Made by a program: the position numbers and the translations under genes. From positions 4,231,064-4,295,063 of the forward strand of contig NZ_CP050192.1 of the NCBI RefSeq assembly GCF_011694515.1: 64,000 nucleotides of DNA, written 5' to 3'. The stretch comes from Mycobacterium sp. DL592. GTDB taxonomy: Bacteria; Actinomycetota; Actinomycetes; Mycobacteriales; Mycobacteriaceae. This document shows, one piece after another, positions 52,908-61,304 of the stretch; the stretch's first letter is position 1, and the number at the start of each line of letters is the position of its first letter. Below the pieces are notes generated by a model. That model saw only the letters and a program-made list of their open reading frames with translations. It made no database searches and was not told the origin of the DNA.

Positions 52908-53315
52908 CTACTCCGGCGGGGGCGTGCCGATGAGGACAGCGTTGACGCGGGCGCCGTCGGGGCCGGCCTTCCAGGCGTGGTCGGTGCCGGTCATGACGAC
53001 CATGTCGCCGACTTCGAGGGGGTGGACGCCGTCATCGAGGATGAGGTCGATGGTGCCGCTGAGGACGGTTTGGAGGTCGAGGGTGTCGGTATGGTGCACC
53101 GGGGTTCGAGAGTTCGGGCCGTAGTCGACGACCATCCAACGGACGTGACCCGGCGGGATGAACTGATCGATAAGTTCGGCATTGCCGAGCGGCCGCGGGG
53201 GCGGCGGGCTGGACTCGGTGGCGTACGGGATGCCCATGGCGAAGCCGGGAGCGACGGAGTTGATCTCGGCCTCAGTGTCGCTGACCACGCAGGACTTGCC
53301 GTTTCGGAACAGCAT
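52908..53315 (-). CDS. Cupin domain protein, 5' end replaced at island junction
   Basis: A 135-aa ORF with a cupin fold at about residues 60-125 (VHHTDTLDLQTVLSGTIDLI, HPLEVGDMVVMTGTDHAW). The first codons, ATG CTG TTC CGA, are the out-of-frame motif X codons of the adjacent cytosine methyltransferase; from NGKSCVVSD onward it looks like a normal cupin protein missing its first 10-20 residues. The gene is thus probably a host gene truncated by island insertion and may be weakly or not expressed. Convergent with the NadR-like gene with 1 bp between stops. Confidence 0.7.
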   Translation of the reverse strand: MLFRNGKSCVVSDTEAEINSVAPGFAMGIPYATESSPPPPRPLGNAELIDQFIPPGHVRWMVVDYGPNSRTPVHHTDTLDLQTVLSGTIDLILDDGVHPLEVGDMVVMTGTDHAWKAGPDGARVNAVLIGTPPPE

Positions 53316-54408
53316 TACCTATCTGCCGCGCGATCTCCTCGCGAGTTCCGACCCACCGATAGTCATCCCGAAAACCCTGAATGAGCGCGGCCTCATAGTG
53401 GGTAATCACGCGGTCCGCATCCGGGTGTATGTAGCGACCCTTCTCCGGCTTGAAGAACTCAGTCCGGATCGTCACTGACGGCTTCTCCCACGTCAACCGG
53501 CCCATCACATCACCGGTTCCCTTGTTGTGGTTGAGCCAGCAACGAGCTTTCAGGTGGTCAGGCAATTCCGATCGGCTGCCGCCATTGGGTGAGATCGCCT
53601 TGAACCGATCGAGCGAGAGCTGCGTGTAGAAACGTCCGAAATGGAGGTCCTTGGTGAAGAAAGCCCCTGGAATCTCCTCTTTGCGGAACTCGACGGTGCC
53701 ATCCGGGATACCGATCCGGTCGACGGCATAAGGCACGCCGAGGAGCGCCTCGGCAAGACGGCGGTGTCTACCTACATGCGTTGCCTCGGGCAGGCCGAGC
53801 ACCGGGAGGTCTCTGTGGTGGCCAACGACAATCACTCGCTTTCGCGCCTGGAATGCACCGTAATCCGCGGCATTGAGAACATCGAAATCGATCTTGTAGT
53901 CCTTTAGAATCCCGTCCTTGAGCTCGTCCCGGAACACACACCACTGGTCGGACTTCAGAAAGGCAGGCACATTCTCCAACACGAAATACCTTGGCATGGC
54001 CTTCTGAACAGTCTGCGCATACAGGCGCCAGAGTTCGTTGCGGTGCGCTCCGACGCCAGCGCGGTTGAGCGTCGAGAACCCTTGACAGGGTGGCCCTCCG
54101 ACGACCACGTCAACCTGCGGGACGTCGTCTTCCGCAAGCCAGTCTTCGATCGCGCCCGCGTACACGGGCCCGCCTTCGACCCGCCCATCACGGAGACGCC
54201 CGCCGTGATTGAGTGTGTAAGTGGCGGCGGCGGGAGACTCCCACTCCACTGCCCGAACGGCCTTGAATCTCTTGCCGGGAGCAGCGTTCAACCCTTCGGA
54301 CAGTCCACCGGCTCCAGCGAACAGATCCAACGTCGTGATCTTCGCGTTCCGGTCATGCGACTTTGCCAGCGTCGGCAGGGAGTCGGACAATGTCGAGGGA
54401 GTCGGCAT
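53272..54408 (-). CDS. DNA (cytosine-5-)-methyltransferase
   Basis: A 378-aa C5-methyltransferase. Motif I is LDLFAGAGGLSEG near residues 28-40, motif IV GGPPCQGFSTLN (catalytic Cys), motif VI ENVPAF, motif VIII ARKRVIVVG and motif X QIGNAVP at 362-368. The protein ends only 10 residues after motif X with KRQVLRGQRH, read from cupin DNA, so the normal C-terminal helix is lost or replaced. It is divergent from vsr with 36 bp between starts and should provide self-methylation for the defence operon. Confidence 0.9.
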   Translation of the reverse strand: MPTPSTLSDSLPTLAKSHDRNAKITTLDLFAGAGGLSEGLNAAPGKRFKAVRAVEWESPAAATYTLNHGGRLRDGRVEGGPVYAGAIEDWLAEDDVPQVDVVVGGPPCQGFSTLNRAGVGAHRNELWRLYAQTVQKAMPRYFVLENVPAFLKSDQWCVFRDELKDGILKDYKIDFDVLNAADYGAFQARKRVIVVGHHRDLPVLGLPEATHVGRHRRLAEALLGVPYAVDRIGIPDGTVEFRKEEIPGAFFTKDLHFGRFYTQLSLDRFKAISPNGGSRSELPDHLKARCWLNHNKGTGDVMGRLTWEKPSVTIRTEFFKPEKGRYIHPDADRVITHYEAALIQGFRDDYRWVGTREEIARQIGNAVPKRQVLRGQRH

Positions 54409-54444
54409 GGTACGTCAGGTTAGCCGGCCTGGGGAGGAGACGCC

Positions 54445-54915
54445 ATGAAGATCTCGAGCCTCTCCCCGGCATCCGTTAGCGTCGATACCTCCCGACGCAT
54501 GTCCCGCCAACGAACTCGCGATACTGGGCCTGAAATGCTCCTCCGTCGCGAGCTTCATCGACGCGGTCTGCGGTACCGCGTCGATGCCTCGCTTCCCGGC
54601 ATGCCCCGTCGACGTGCGGACATCCTGTTCACCCGCGCCAAGGTCGCGGTGTTCGTCGACGGGTGCTTCTGGCACGGCTGTCGCGAGCACAAGACCGCAC
54701 CCACCACCAACGCACCCTGGTGGGCTGCCAAACTCACCCGGAACGTCGAACGGGACCGTGAGACGGATGGCCATCTGATCTCCATGGGGTGGACCGTGCG
54801 CCGGGTCTGGGAGCATGAGGACATTACACACGCAGCCGCCGACATAGAACAGATCGTCCGCGGCGGGAGGCTTTGCGCCGCCGGTTTCGAAGCCGCCGCA
54901 TCAGGGGAGGACTGA
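54445..54915 (+). CDS. vsr: Very short patch repair (Vsr) endonuclease
   Basis: A 156-aa Vsr-type nuclease that nicks beside T:G mismatches arising from deamination of 5-methylcytosine. The conserved blocks are RTRDTGPEMLLRRELHRRGL, DASLPGMPRRRADILF (metal-binding Asp), VFVDGCFWHGC with zinc/active-site residues, WWAAKLTRNVERDRETD and VWEHED. ATG 54445 has GGAGGAG upstream. It is divergent from the cytosine methyltransferase, its normal functional partner. Confidence 0.9.
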   Translation: MKISSLSPASVSVDTSRRMSRQRTRDTGPEMLLRRELHRRGLRYRVDASLPGMPRRRADILFTRAKVAVFVDGCFWHGCREHKTAPTTNAPWWAAKLTRNVERDRETDGHLISMGWTVRRVWEHEDITHAAADIEQIVRGGRLCAAGFEAAASGED

Positions 54916-54940
54916 AGACCGTCAACTCCACGGCATCGAG

Positions 54941-55030
54941 GGCTGCTCCTAAAGATGGCTGTGTAGAACACCCGTGGAATGCCTGACCTCCGAGTATCTG
55001 TCGGGTCCGGCCGTTAGCATCGGAGCAGCC
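54941..55030 (+). promoter_or_regulatory. Spaced inverted repeat in the defence-operon leader
   Basis: GGCTGCTCC at 54941-54949 and GGAGCAGCC at 55022-55030 are perfect complements 72 bp apart in the 138-bp gap before the DUF1156 gene. Both are next to GCATCG-type sequences. They could be a regulator site or the base of a leader stem; no promoter was identified with confidence. Confidence 0.35.
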
Positions 55031-55053
55031 GAAGCCACCTGGAGTTTTCACGC

Positions 55054-57891
55054 ATGACGACGCCCCCTAGCACTCCGATCCGCAAGAAGCTGATCGAGGT
55101 GTCGATCCCGCTGGAGGACATCAACGCTGAATCCGTGCGAGAGAAGTCCATCCGCTACGGCCACCCATCGACGCTGCATCTCTGGTGGGCGCGCCGGCCT
55201 CTGGCCGCGGCTCGTGCCGTCCTGTTCGCGCAACTCGTCGACGACCCCTCCTCAGACCCAGACCTGACAGAGGAGCAGCAGAAGGTCGAGCGCGAGCGCC
55301 TGCACGGGATCATCCGGCGCCTGGTCAAGTGGGAGAACGTCAACAACGAGACCGTGCTGCGCGAGGCGCACGAGGAGATCCTCAAGTCCACCGGAGGGAA
55401 CCCACCTGCGATTCTCGATCCGTTCGCCGGCGGCGGCACGATCCCACTCGAGGCCCAGCGGCTCGGCCTCGAGGCCTACGCGTCGGACCTCAACCCCGTA
55501 GCCGTGCTCATCAACATGGCTCTTATAGAGATCCCACCCAAGTTCGCCGGCCGCCCGCCGGTCTTTCCCGGGGCTGCCGCCACCAAGCTCGGAGACTGGC
55601 CGCGCGCCACTGGCCTTGCCGAGGATGTACGCCAATATGGCGCGTGGATGCGCCAGCAGGCCAAGGACCGCATCGGAAACTTCTACCCCGACGCCATCGT
55701 CGTTGACGAGAAGACCAAGAAAGAAACCAAAGCGACGACGATCGCCTGGATCTGGGCCCGTACGGTCACGTGCTCAAATCCGGCCTGCGGCATCGAGATG
55801 CCGCTCGTGCGATCCTGGTGGCTCGGCAAGAAGAAAGGTAAGGAGTCGTACGTCGTACCTACTGTGATTGACGACGTGGAAGCGCCCAGCGGCCGGCGCA
55901 CAGAGTTCCTTATTGGTCACGATCCAACTAAAGCCCCAAACGCAGCCAACGATGGGACATCGACTGGCGGAAACGGGCGCTGCATCGGCTGCGGGAGTGT
56001 TTCACCCGCCGCGTATATCCGATCTGAGGGCAAGAGCGGCCGGGTCGGTGCTCAGCTGATGGCGGTCGTCGCGCAGGGACCCAGAGGCCGCGTGTACCTC
56101 GCACCGAACCACGAACACGAGAAGGCCGCGATAGTTGCCCCTCCAGCTTCGGTACCCTCCGGGTCGTTGCCCAAGTCTGCGCTTGGATTTCGCGTTCAGG
56201 GATACGGGTATACCGAATGGTCTCAGCTTTTCACCAACCGCCAACTCTCCACGCTCACCACCCTCAGCGACTTGGTCACCACCACGCGCGAACGCATCCG
56301 AGCCGACGCACTTTTAAGCCAGAATCAACTCGGCCTTCCCCTTGCACAAGGCGGCACCGGAGCAGAAGCCTACGCGGATGCCGTCGCAACCTATCTCGGG
56401 CTCGGGATCTCCCGATTTGTCGATCGCCACTCGCGCATGACCACTTGGGACAGTGGACCGAAGAAAGAGTATGAACGCAGCGCGTTTGCGGGTCCCAAAC
56501 TTCAGATGGCCTCAGACTTTGTTGAGTCCAACCCTTTTGGCGATGCGGGTGCCGACATATCGGCAAGCCTCGCGTGGGTCGAACGAGCTCTGGCTGGCCT
56601 GCCCATCGGCACTAGCGGGAACGTCTCACAGACAGACGCGGCCGCGCGCTCATACGCAGACGTCGTAGTCTCCACAGATCCGCCCTACTACAGCAATGTG
56701 GGATACGCCGCTCTAAGCGACTTGTTTTACGTTTGGCTTCGGCGCTCGCTGCGCCCAGTTCATCCCGCACTCTTCTCGACGATGCTCGTGCCGAAAGCCG
56801 AAGAGCTGGTCGCCGAGCCCGCCCGACATGGCGGCGTGGACGGGGCCGAGCGGTTTTTCGAGGATGGGTTTCGGCGCGTCTTCGAGAGCGCGCGTAAGTC
56901 GGCGTCGGCCAACTACCCGATTACAGTCTATTACGCGTTCAAGCAACAAGAACTCAGCAAGGAGGGAACCACCTCGACCGGCTGGGCAACGGTCCTCGAT
57001 GGGATGATCCAGTCTGGCTGGGCAATCACGGCAACCTGGCCGATTCGATCCGAAATGCCGAATCGGCTTAGGAGCATCGGCTCGAATGCTCTCGCGTCGT
57101 CCATTGTCCTCGTACTGCGCCCGCGTCACGAGACGGCTGGCCCAACCTCCCGCAGGGGCTTCGTCGCCGCATTGAAACGTGCACTGCCAGCCGCGCTGGA
57201 GAGGATGCGCGAAGGCGCAATCGCACCGGTAGACCTCGCCCAGGCGACGCTCGGTCCTGGTATGGCCGTATTCTCCAGCTATCCCAGAGTGATCGAGAAC
57301 GACGGCTCAGATATGTCCGTGAAGGCAGCGCTAGCTCTAATCAATCAGGCCCTGGACGAGGTGCTCGCCGAGCAAGAGGGCAACCTCGACGCGGACACGC
57401 GCTTCTGCCTGAAGTGGTACGAGCAGTACGGCTGGGGCAAAGGCCCTTACGGTGACGCCGAACTCCTCGCACTGCGTTACGACACGTCGGTGCGGGGTGT
57501 TGCCGATTCCGGAGTGCTGACCCAGGGCGAAGGGATCGTCCAGCTCGTCAGGCCCGCCGACCTTCCTCCGACCTGGGACCCAGTCACTGATGATCGTATC
57601 TCTGTATGGGAGGTGATGTGCCACATAGGCCGGGCACTCTCCGCCGAGGACGGTGGTGTGGGGCCAGCGGCGAGGCTCATGGCAGCCTCATCGACGCGGT
57701 CGGAGATCGACATCGAGGCCGTACAACGCCTCGCGTACCGCCTATACGAGATGACCAAGACGTCCCGCACGGACGATGCGCGTCTGTTCAATCTGGTCGG
57801 CGGATCATGGACGGAGCTGACTGAAGCAGCTGGCCGTGTGCGCGGGCCTGACGCGGCGCAGGCGGAGATTGACTTCGAGGAGGAAGGCTGA
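55054..57891 (+). CDS. DUF1156 domain DNA methyltransferase (anti-phage associated)
   Basis: A 945-aa protein. Residues 8-60 are the DUF1156 block (RKKLIEVSIPLEDINAESVR, GHPSTLHLWWARRPLAAARA). A class I methyltransferase follows, with SAM motif I LDPFAGGGTIPLEAQRLG at 121-138 and the catalytic motif TDPPYYSNVGY at 541-551, which indicates N6-adenine or N4-cytosine amino methylation. Between these motifs are two cysteine pairs, C240-x4-C245 and C310-x2-C313, forming a probable zinc ribbon. DUF1156 and DUF499 proteins are known as anti-phage-associated partners. First gene of the + strand operon; it overlaps the next gene by one base (TGATG). Confidence 0.85.
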   Translation: MTTPPSTPIRKKLIEVSIPLEDINAESVREKSIRYGHPSTLHLWWARRPLAAARAVLFAQLVDDPSSDPDLTEEQQKVERERLHGIIRRLVKWENVNNETVLREAHEEILKSTGGNPPAILDPFAGGGTIPLEAQRLGLEAYASDLNPVAVLINMALIEIPPKFAGRPPVFPGAAATKLGDWPRATGLAEDVRQYGAWMRQQAKDRIGNFYPDAIVVDEKTKKETKATTIAWIWARTVTCSNPACGIEMPLVRSWWLGKKKGKESYVVPTVIDDVEAPSGRRTEFLIGHDPTKAPNAANDGTSTGGNGRCIGCGSVSPAAYIRSEGKSGRVGAQLMAVVAQGPRGRVYLAPNHEHEKAAIVAPPASVPSGSLPKSALGFRVQGYGYTEWSQLFTNRQLSTLTTLSDLVTTTRERIRADALLSQNQLGLPLAQGGTGAEAYADAVATYLGLGISRFVDRHSRMTTWDSGPKKEYERSAFAGPKLQMASDFVESNPFGDAGADISASLAWVERALAGLPIGTSGNVSQTDAAARSYADVVVSTDPPYYSNVGYAALSDLFYVWLRRSLRPVHPALFSTMLVPKAEELVAEPARHGGVDGAERFFEDGFRRVFESARKSASANYPITVYYAFKQQELSKEGTTSTGWATVLDGMIQSGWAITATWPIRSEMPNRLRSIGSNALASSIVLVLRPRHETAGPTSRRGFVAALKRALPAALERMREGAIAPVDLAQATLGPGMAVFSSYPRVIENDGSDMSVKAALALINQALDEVLAEQEGNLDADTRFCLKWYEQYGWGKGPYGDAELLALRYDTSVRGVADSGVLTQGEGIVQLVRPADLPPTWDPVTDDRISVWEVMCHIGRALSAEDGGVGPAARLMAASSTRSEIDIEAVQRLAYRLYEMTKTSRTDDARLFNLVGGSWTELTEAAGRVRGPDAAQAEIDFEEEG

Positions 57892-60800
57892 TGGCGAAAA
57901 GCAACATCGACGTGGTCCGCACGGCGCTTCAGTCCCTTTCCGACGTTCTCGATCCGTATATCGAACAGATCGCCGCCAAGCATGTGCCAGCGGGCAAGGA
58001 CTGGACGGTGCTCCTCGCAGCCAAGGACGCCGAGAAAGGCATCCGCGGCAAGGATTATTCCCGCACCGACCCGCAGAACCAGTTCCGGATCGTCACCGAG
58101 CCGATGTCCTCACTCGGGTACATCTTCAACGATCACCTGTCTCGGGGAGAACAAGGTTTCGTCAGTGAGCTGCGCACTGTTCGCAACGACGTCGCCCACT
58201 TCAAGCCGTTTTCCCCCGACGACGCGGTCCGCGCGCTGGACACGATCGAGCGAGTCATGCGCGCGATCGGCGCGGTACGGGAAGCCGATGCGATTCGCAC
58301 ATCGCGCCAGGACATCCTGCGCGGCAACTTCGAGCAACAGACACGCAAGGCCGTGCGCGAGGCGGTCTCCCTTCCCGGCACGCCGGATGCGGAGCTGCCG
58401 TCGTGGCGCGACGTGCTCAAGCCGCACCCCGACGTGGCTTCGGGTCAATACAACAATGCCGAGTTCGCCGCCGACCTCTATTCCGTTGCCGTCCAACAGA
58501 ACGCAGCCAAGGAATACCAGGAACCCGTCGAGTTCTTCCGCCGAACCTATCTGACCGACGGCCTCAAGGACCTGCTGCGCCGGGCGGTGGACCGCATCTC
58601 AGGATCGGAGTCGGCCAATCCGGTAATCAACCTGCAGACGACATTCGGCGGCGGCAAGACACATTCAATGCTGGCCGTGTGGCACCTGTTCTCTGGCCGG
58701 GAACTGCACGCGTTCCCGCAAAGCGTGCAGGACCTATTGACCGGCCAGGACGCGAGCGTCTTGGGTAAGCCCGTGCATAAGGCCGCACTCGTGGGTAATG
58801 AAATCCCTCCAGCTACCCCGTCGCGCAAGCCGGACGGCACAGTGGTACACACCCTGTGGGGTGAGCTCGCGTGGCAGCTAGGCGGCGCGGAAGGCTATAG
58901 AATCGTCGCCGACGCCGACCGGACGGGCACGAACCCCGGGAGCTTACTGCGGGAACTCTTTAACAAGTTCGGGCCAGCGGTCGTCCTGATCGATGAATGG
59001 GTCGCTTATGCCCGCCAACTACCGGACAGCTACGACAAAAACGATCCACACGCCCAGCGCGTGGGTGCGGGTCTATTCGAGACACAATTCACCTTCGCTC
59101 AAGCGTTAACCCTCGCGGCGGAGAACGTACCCGGCACGTTGCTGCTGGTGTCGGTACCCGCTAGCGAAGGGCGAAGAGTCACGCCAGGCGATGGTGGCAT
59201 GGAAAATGCGGAGGCCACCGCGAACGATCTCGAAGTCGGCGGGCAACGCGGCCACGACGCTCTACACCGGCTGGACTACGTCATCCGCCGAGTGGCGTAC
59301 CAATGGAGCCCGGCAACACGGGACGAGTCCTATGAAATCGTGCGACGCCGGCTGTTTGTCGAGCCCGACGCAAAGGCTATCGCAACAATTGCAACTGCAG
59401 CGCGGCGGTTTACCGACTACTACCGCCACCACCCCAAGGAGTTCCCGACCGGGGTCGGAGAATCCGAGTACGAGTCGCGCATCAAAGCCGCGTATCCGGT
59501 CCACCCCGAACTTCTCGACTGCCTCTACTCGGACTGGTCGACTTTGGAGAGGTTCCAGCGCACTCGAGGCGTGTTGCGCCTCATGAGTCACGTGATCCAC
59601 CAGTTATATGCGCGCGAGGATCCTTCACCGCTCATCATGCCTGGATCTGTCCCCCTGGATGCGCAGCCGGTGCGGTCAGAGATTACGCAGTACGTGGACA
59701 ACGCATGGGACGCGATCATTCAATCCGAGATCGACGGCGACAATGCCGTCGCCCGAATCGTCGATGCCGAAAGACCCGTGTTGAAGGACCGCTCACTCGC
59801 TCTACGCACAGCGAGAGCAATATTCATGGAAGCTACGCCAACCCTGGACGCCGCACTTAAGGGAAAGGTCCGCAAGAGCATCACGCTCGGCGTCGCGATG
59901 CCCGGCGACGTGCTCGGCAACATCGGCTCCGCGCTCGAGGGACTACAGGAGAAGTCGTCCCATTACTACTCCGACGACGGCCGGTACTGGTACGACACCC
60001 AACCGTCGCTCAATCGCCTCGCTGCCGAACGAGCCACGCAACTGTCAGTGGACGCTGTCTACGGCGAGGTGGCGGCCCGGCTTAAGAGGGTTTTCAAGGG
60101 CTCCACAGACGTCATCGCCGACGTAGTACACCCCGAGTCATCGTCAGATGTTGATGAAGCCGACCACCTTCGCTTGGTCGTCGTTCCGCCGCGGTACACC
60201 CACAACGGCAAGGACAAGGAATCCAGCGCCTCCAAGTGGGTACAGGACCTGCTGCGGCAGCGCGGCAACGCTCCACGTTCGAATGTCAACACCATCGTAG
60301 CTGTTGCGGCGGATGAAAAGCATTGGGGCACTTTGGAGTCGGCTGTGCGGTCGTACTTGGCATGGCACTCGATCTTCAACGAGATCGCGCGACTGGATTT
60401 GACGCAGTCAGCCGCGGCGCAGGCACAGTCGTCACTCGAGACCGCCAACCGAACGGTGGACGATCGCCTAGCGCATACGTGGATCTGGGGACTACATGCG
60501 GTGCAAGATGATCCGCAGGCGCCCTACGCCGTTGGGCAGGTTCGTGCAGACGGCCCAGAGAAGAACCTCACCAAGCGCATTGGCGCCAAACTCGCTTCGG
60601 TCGACGCCGCCCACTCGTACGTTGCCAACCGCGTCGTCCGTCTGGACATCGAAGAGTTCCTGCGGGCGCGGTGGACCCGCGGATTCATCGGCTTCACCGA
60701 ACTGTGGAACTACTTTTGCCGCTATCCCTATCTACACAGACTGCGCGACAGGTCGGTACTCGTCAGAGCACTGGAGGAATCTCTACTTGACGCCGCATTT

Positions 60801-61304
60801 GTCGAGACCGGCTTCGCGCTGGCGACCGGATTCGACTCGACGACAGGCGACTTTGACGGACTGGCGGTCCCGCTGGAGGATACGGATTTCGCTCCGTTCG
60901 ACGACATGACACTGGTCGTTCGCCCGGATCTTGCGGTCGAGCAGCGGAAGCGCGAGCAGGAGAAGGCGAACGCACCAAGGCCAGATCCGTCGCCAACACC
61001 TACTACGGATCACAAGGCCACCACATACCCATCCCCCTCCCAGACGCCCCCGTCGCGAACAGTGGTCAACGCAACGTTCTCGCTCCGGCACCTCATCGAT
61101 CCGACAGCCGACATGCCAGGCGAACTTCAGACGATCGCTCGGGAAATCCTGGAGGTCCTCCGTAACGCGGGCCCTGACGTCCTCGACATCACCTTGACCG
61201 TGGACGCTCAGAAGGCCGATGGTTTTGACGCGAATACCGTCCGTGCGATCACACAAAACGCCGGTGACCTAGGCATGACAGATAGCGGCTTCAAGGATCT
61301 GTAG
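57891..61304 (+). CDS. DUF499 P-loop ATPase with N-terminal Swt1-like HEPN domain
   Basis: A 1137-aa protein. Residues 1-130 resemble the Swt1-type HEPN domain; R98-NDVA-H103 is the RX4-6H ribonuclease motif. The DUF499 ATPase has Walker A GGGKTHS (253-259) and Walker B VVLIDEW (364-370), and an arginine-rich central region. The 970-1060 segment is Pro/Lys-rich and leads to a small C-terminal domain (GFDANTVRAITQNAGDLGM). It is the partner of DUF1156 in known gene pairs and a likely effector or DNA translocase, with a possible HEPN RNase output. It starts at ATG 57891 with GGAGGAAGG upstream and overlaps the GHKL ATPase gene by one base. Confidence 0.85.
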   Translation: MAKSNIDVVRTALQSLSDVLDPYIEQIAAKHVPAGKDWTVLLAAKDAEKGIRGKDYSRTDPQNQFRIVTEPMSSLGYIFNDHLSRGEQGFVSELRTVRNDVAHFKPFSPDDAVRALDTIERVMRAIGAVREADAIRTSRQDILRGNFEQQTRKAVREAVSLPGTPDAELPSWRDVLKPHPDVASGQYNNAEFAADLYSVAVQQNAAKEYQEPVEFFRRTYLTDGLKDLLRRAVDRISGSESANPVINLQTTFGGGKTHSMLAVWHLFSGRELHAFPQSVQDLLTGQDASVLGKPVHKAALVGNEIPPATPSRKPDGTVVHTLWGELAWQLGGAEGYRIVADADRTGTNPGSLLRELFNKFGPAVVLIDEWVAYARQLPDSYDKNDPHAQRVGAGLFETQFTFAQALTLAAENVPGTLLLVSVPASEGRRVTPGDGGMENAEATANDLEVGGQRGHDALHRLDYVIRRVAYQWSPATRDESYEIVRRRLFVEPDAKAIATIATAARRFTDYYRHHPKEFPTGVGESEYESRIKAAYPVHPELLDCLYSDWSTLERFQRTRGVLRLMSHVIHQLYAREDPSPLIMPGSVPLDAQPVRSEITQYVDNAWDAIIQSEIDGDNAVARIVDAERPVLKDRSLALRTARAIFMEATPTLDAALKGKVRKSITLGVAMPGDVLGNIGSALEGLQEKSSHYYSDDGRYWYDTQPSLNRLAAERATQLSVDAVYGEVAARLKRVFKGSTDVIADVVHPESSSDVDEADHLRLVVVPPRYTHNGKDKESSASKWVQDLLRQRGNAPRSNVNTIVAVAADEKHWGTLESAVRSYLAWHSIFNEIARLDLTQSAAAQAQSSLETANRTVDDRLAHTWIWGLHAVQDDPQAPYAVGQVRADGPEKNLTKRIGAKLASVDAAHSYVANRVVRLDIEEFLRARWTRGFIGFTELWNYFCRYPYLHRLRDRSVLVRALEESLLDAAFVETGFALATGFDSTTGDFDGLAVPLEDTDFAPFDDMTLVVRPDLAVEQRKREQEKANAPRPDPSPTPTTDHKATTYPSPSQTPPSRTVVNATFSLRHLIDPTADMPGELQTIAREILEVLRNAGPDVLDITLTVDAQKADGFDANTVRAITQNAGDLGMTDSGFKDL

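Noticed and set aside
53272..53320. Island edge considered as an att site
   Set aside because: No direct repeat, tRNA or integrase is visible at this edge; the junction is explained by gene truncation.
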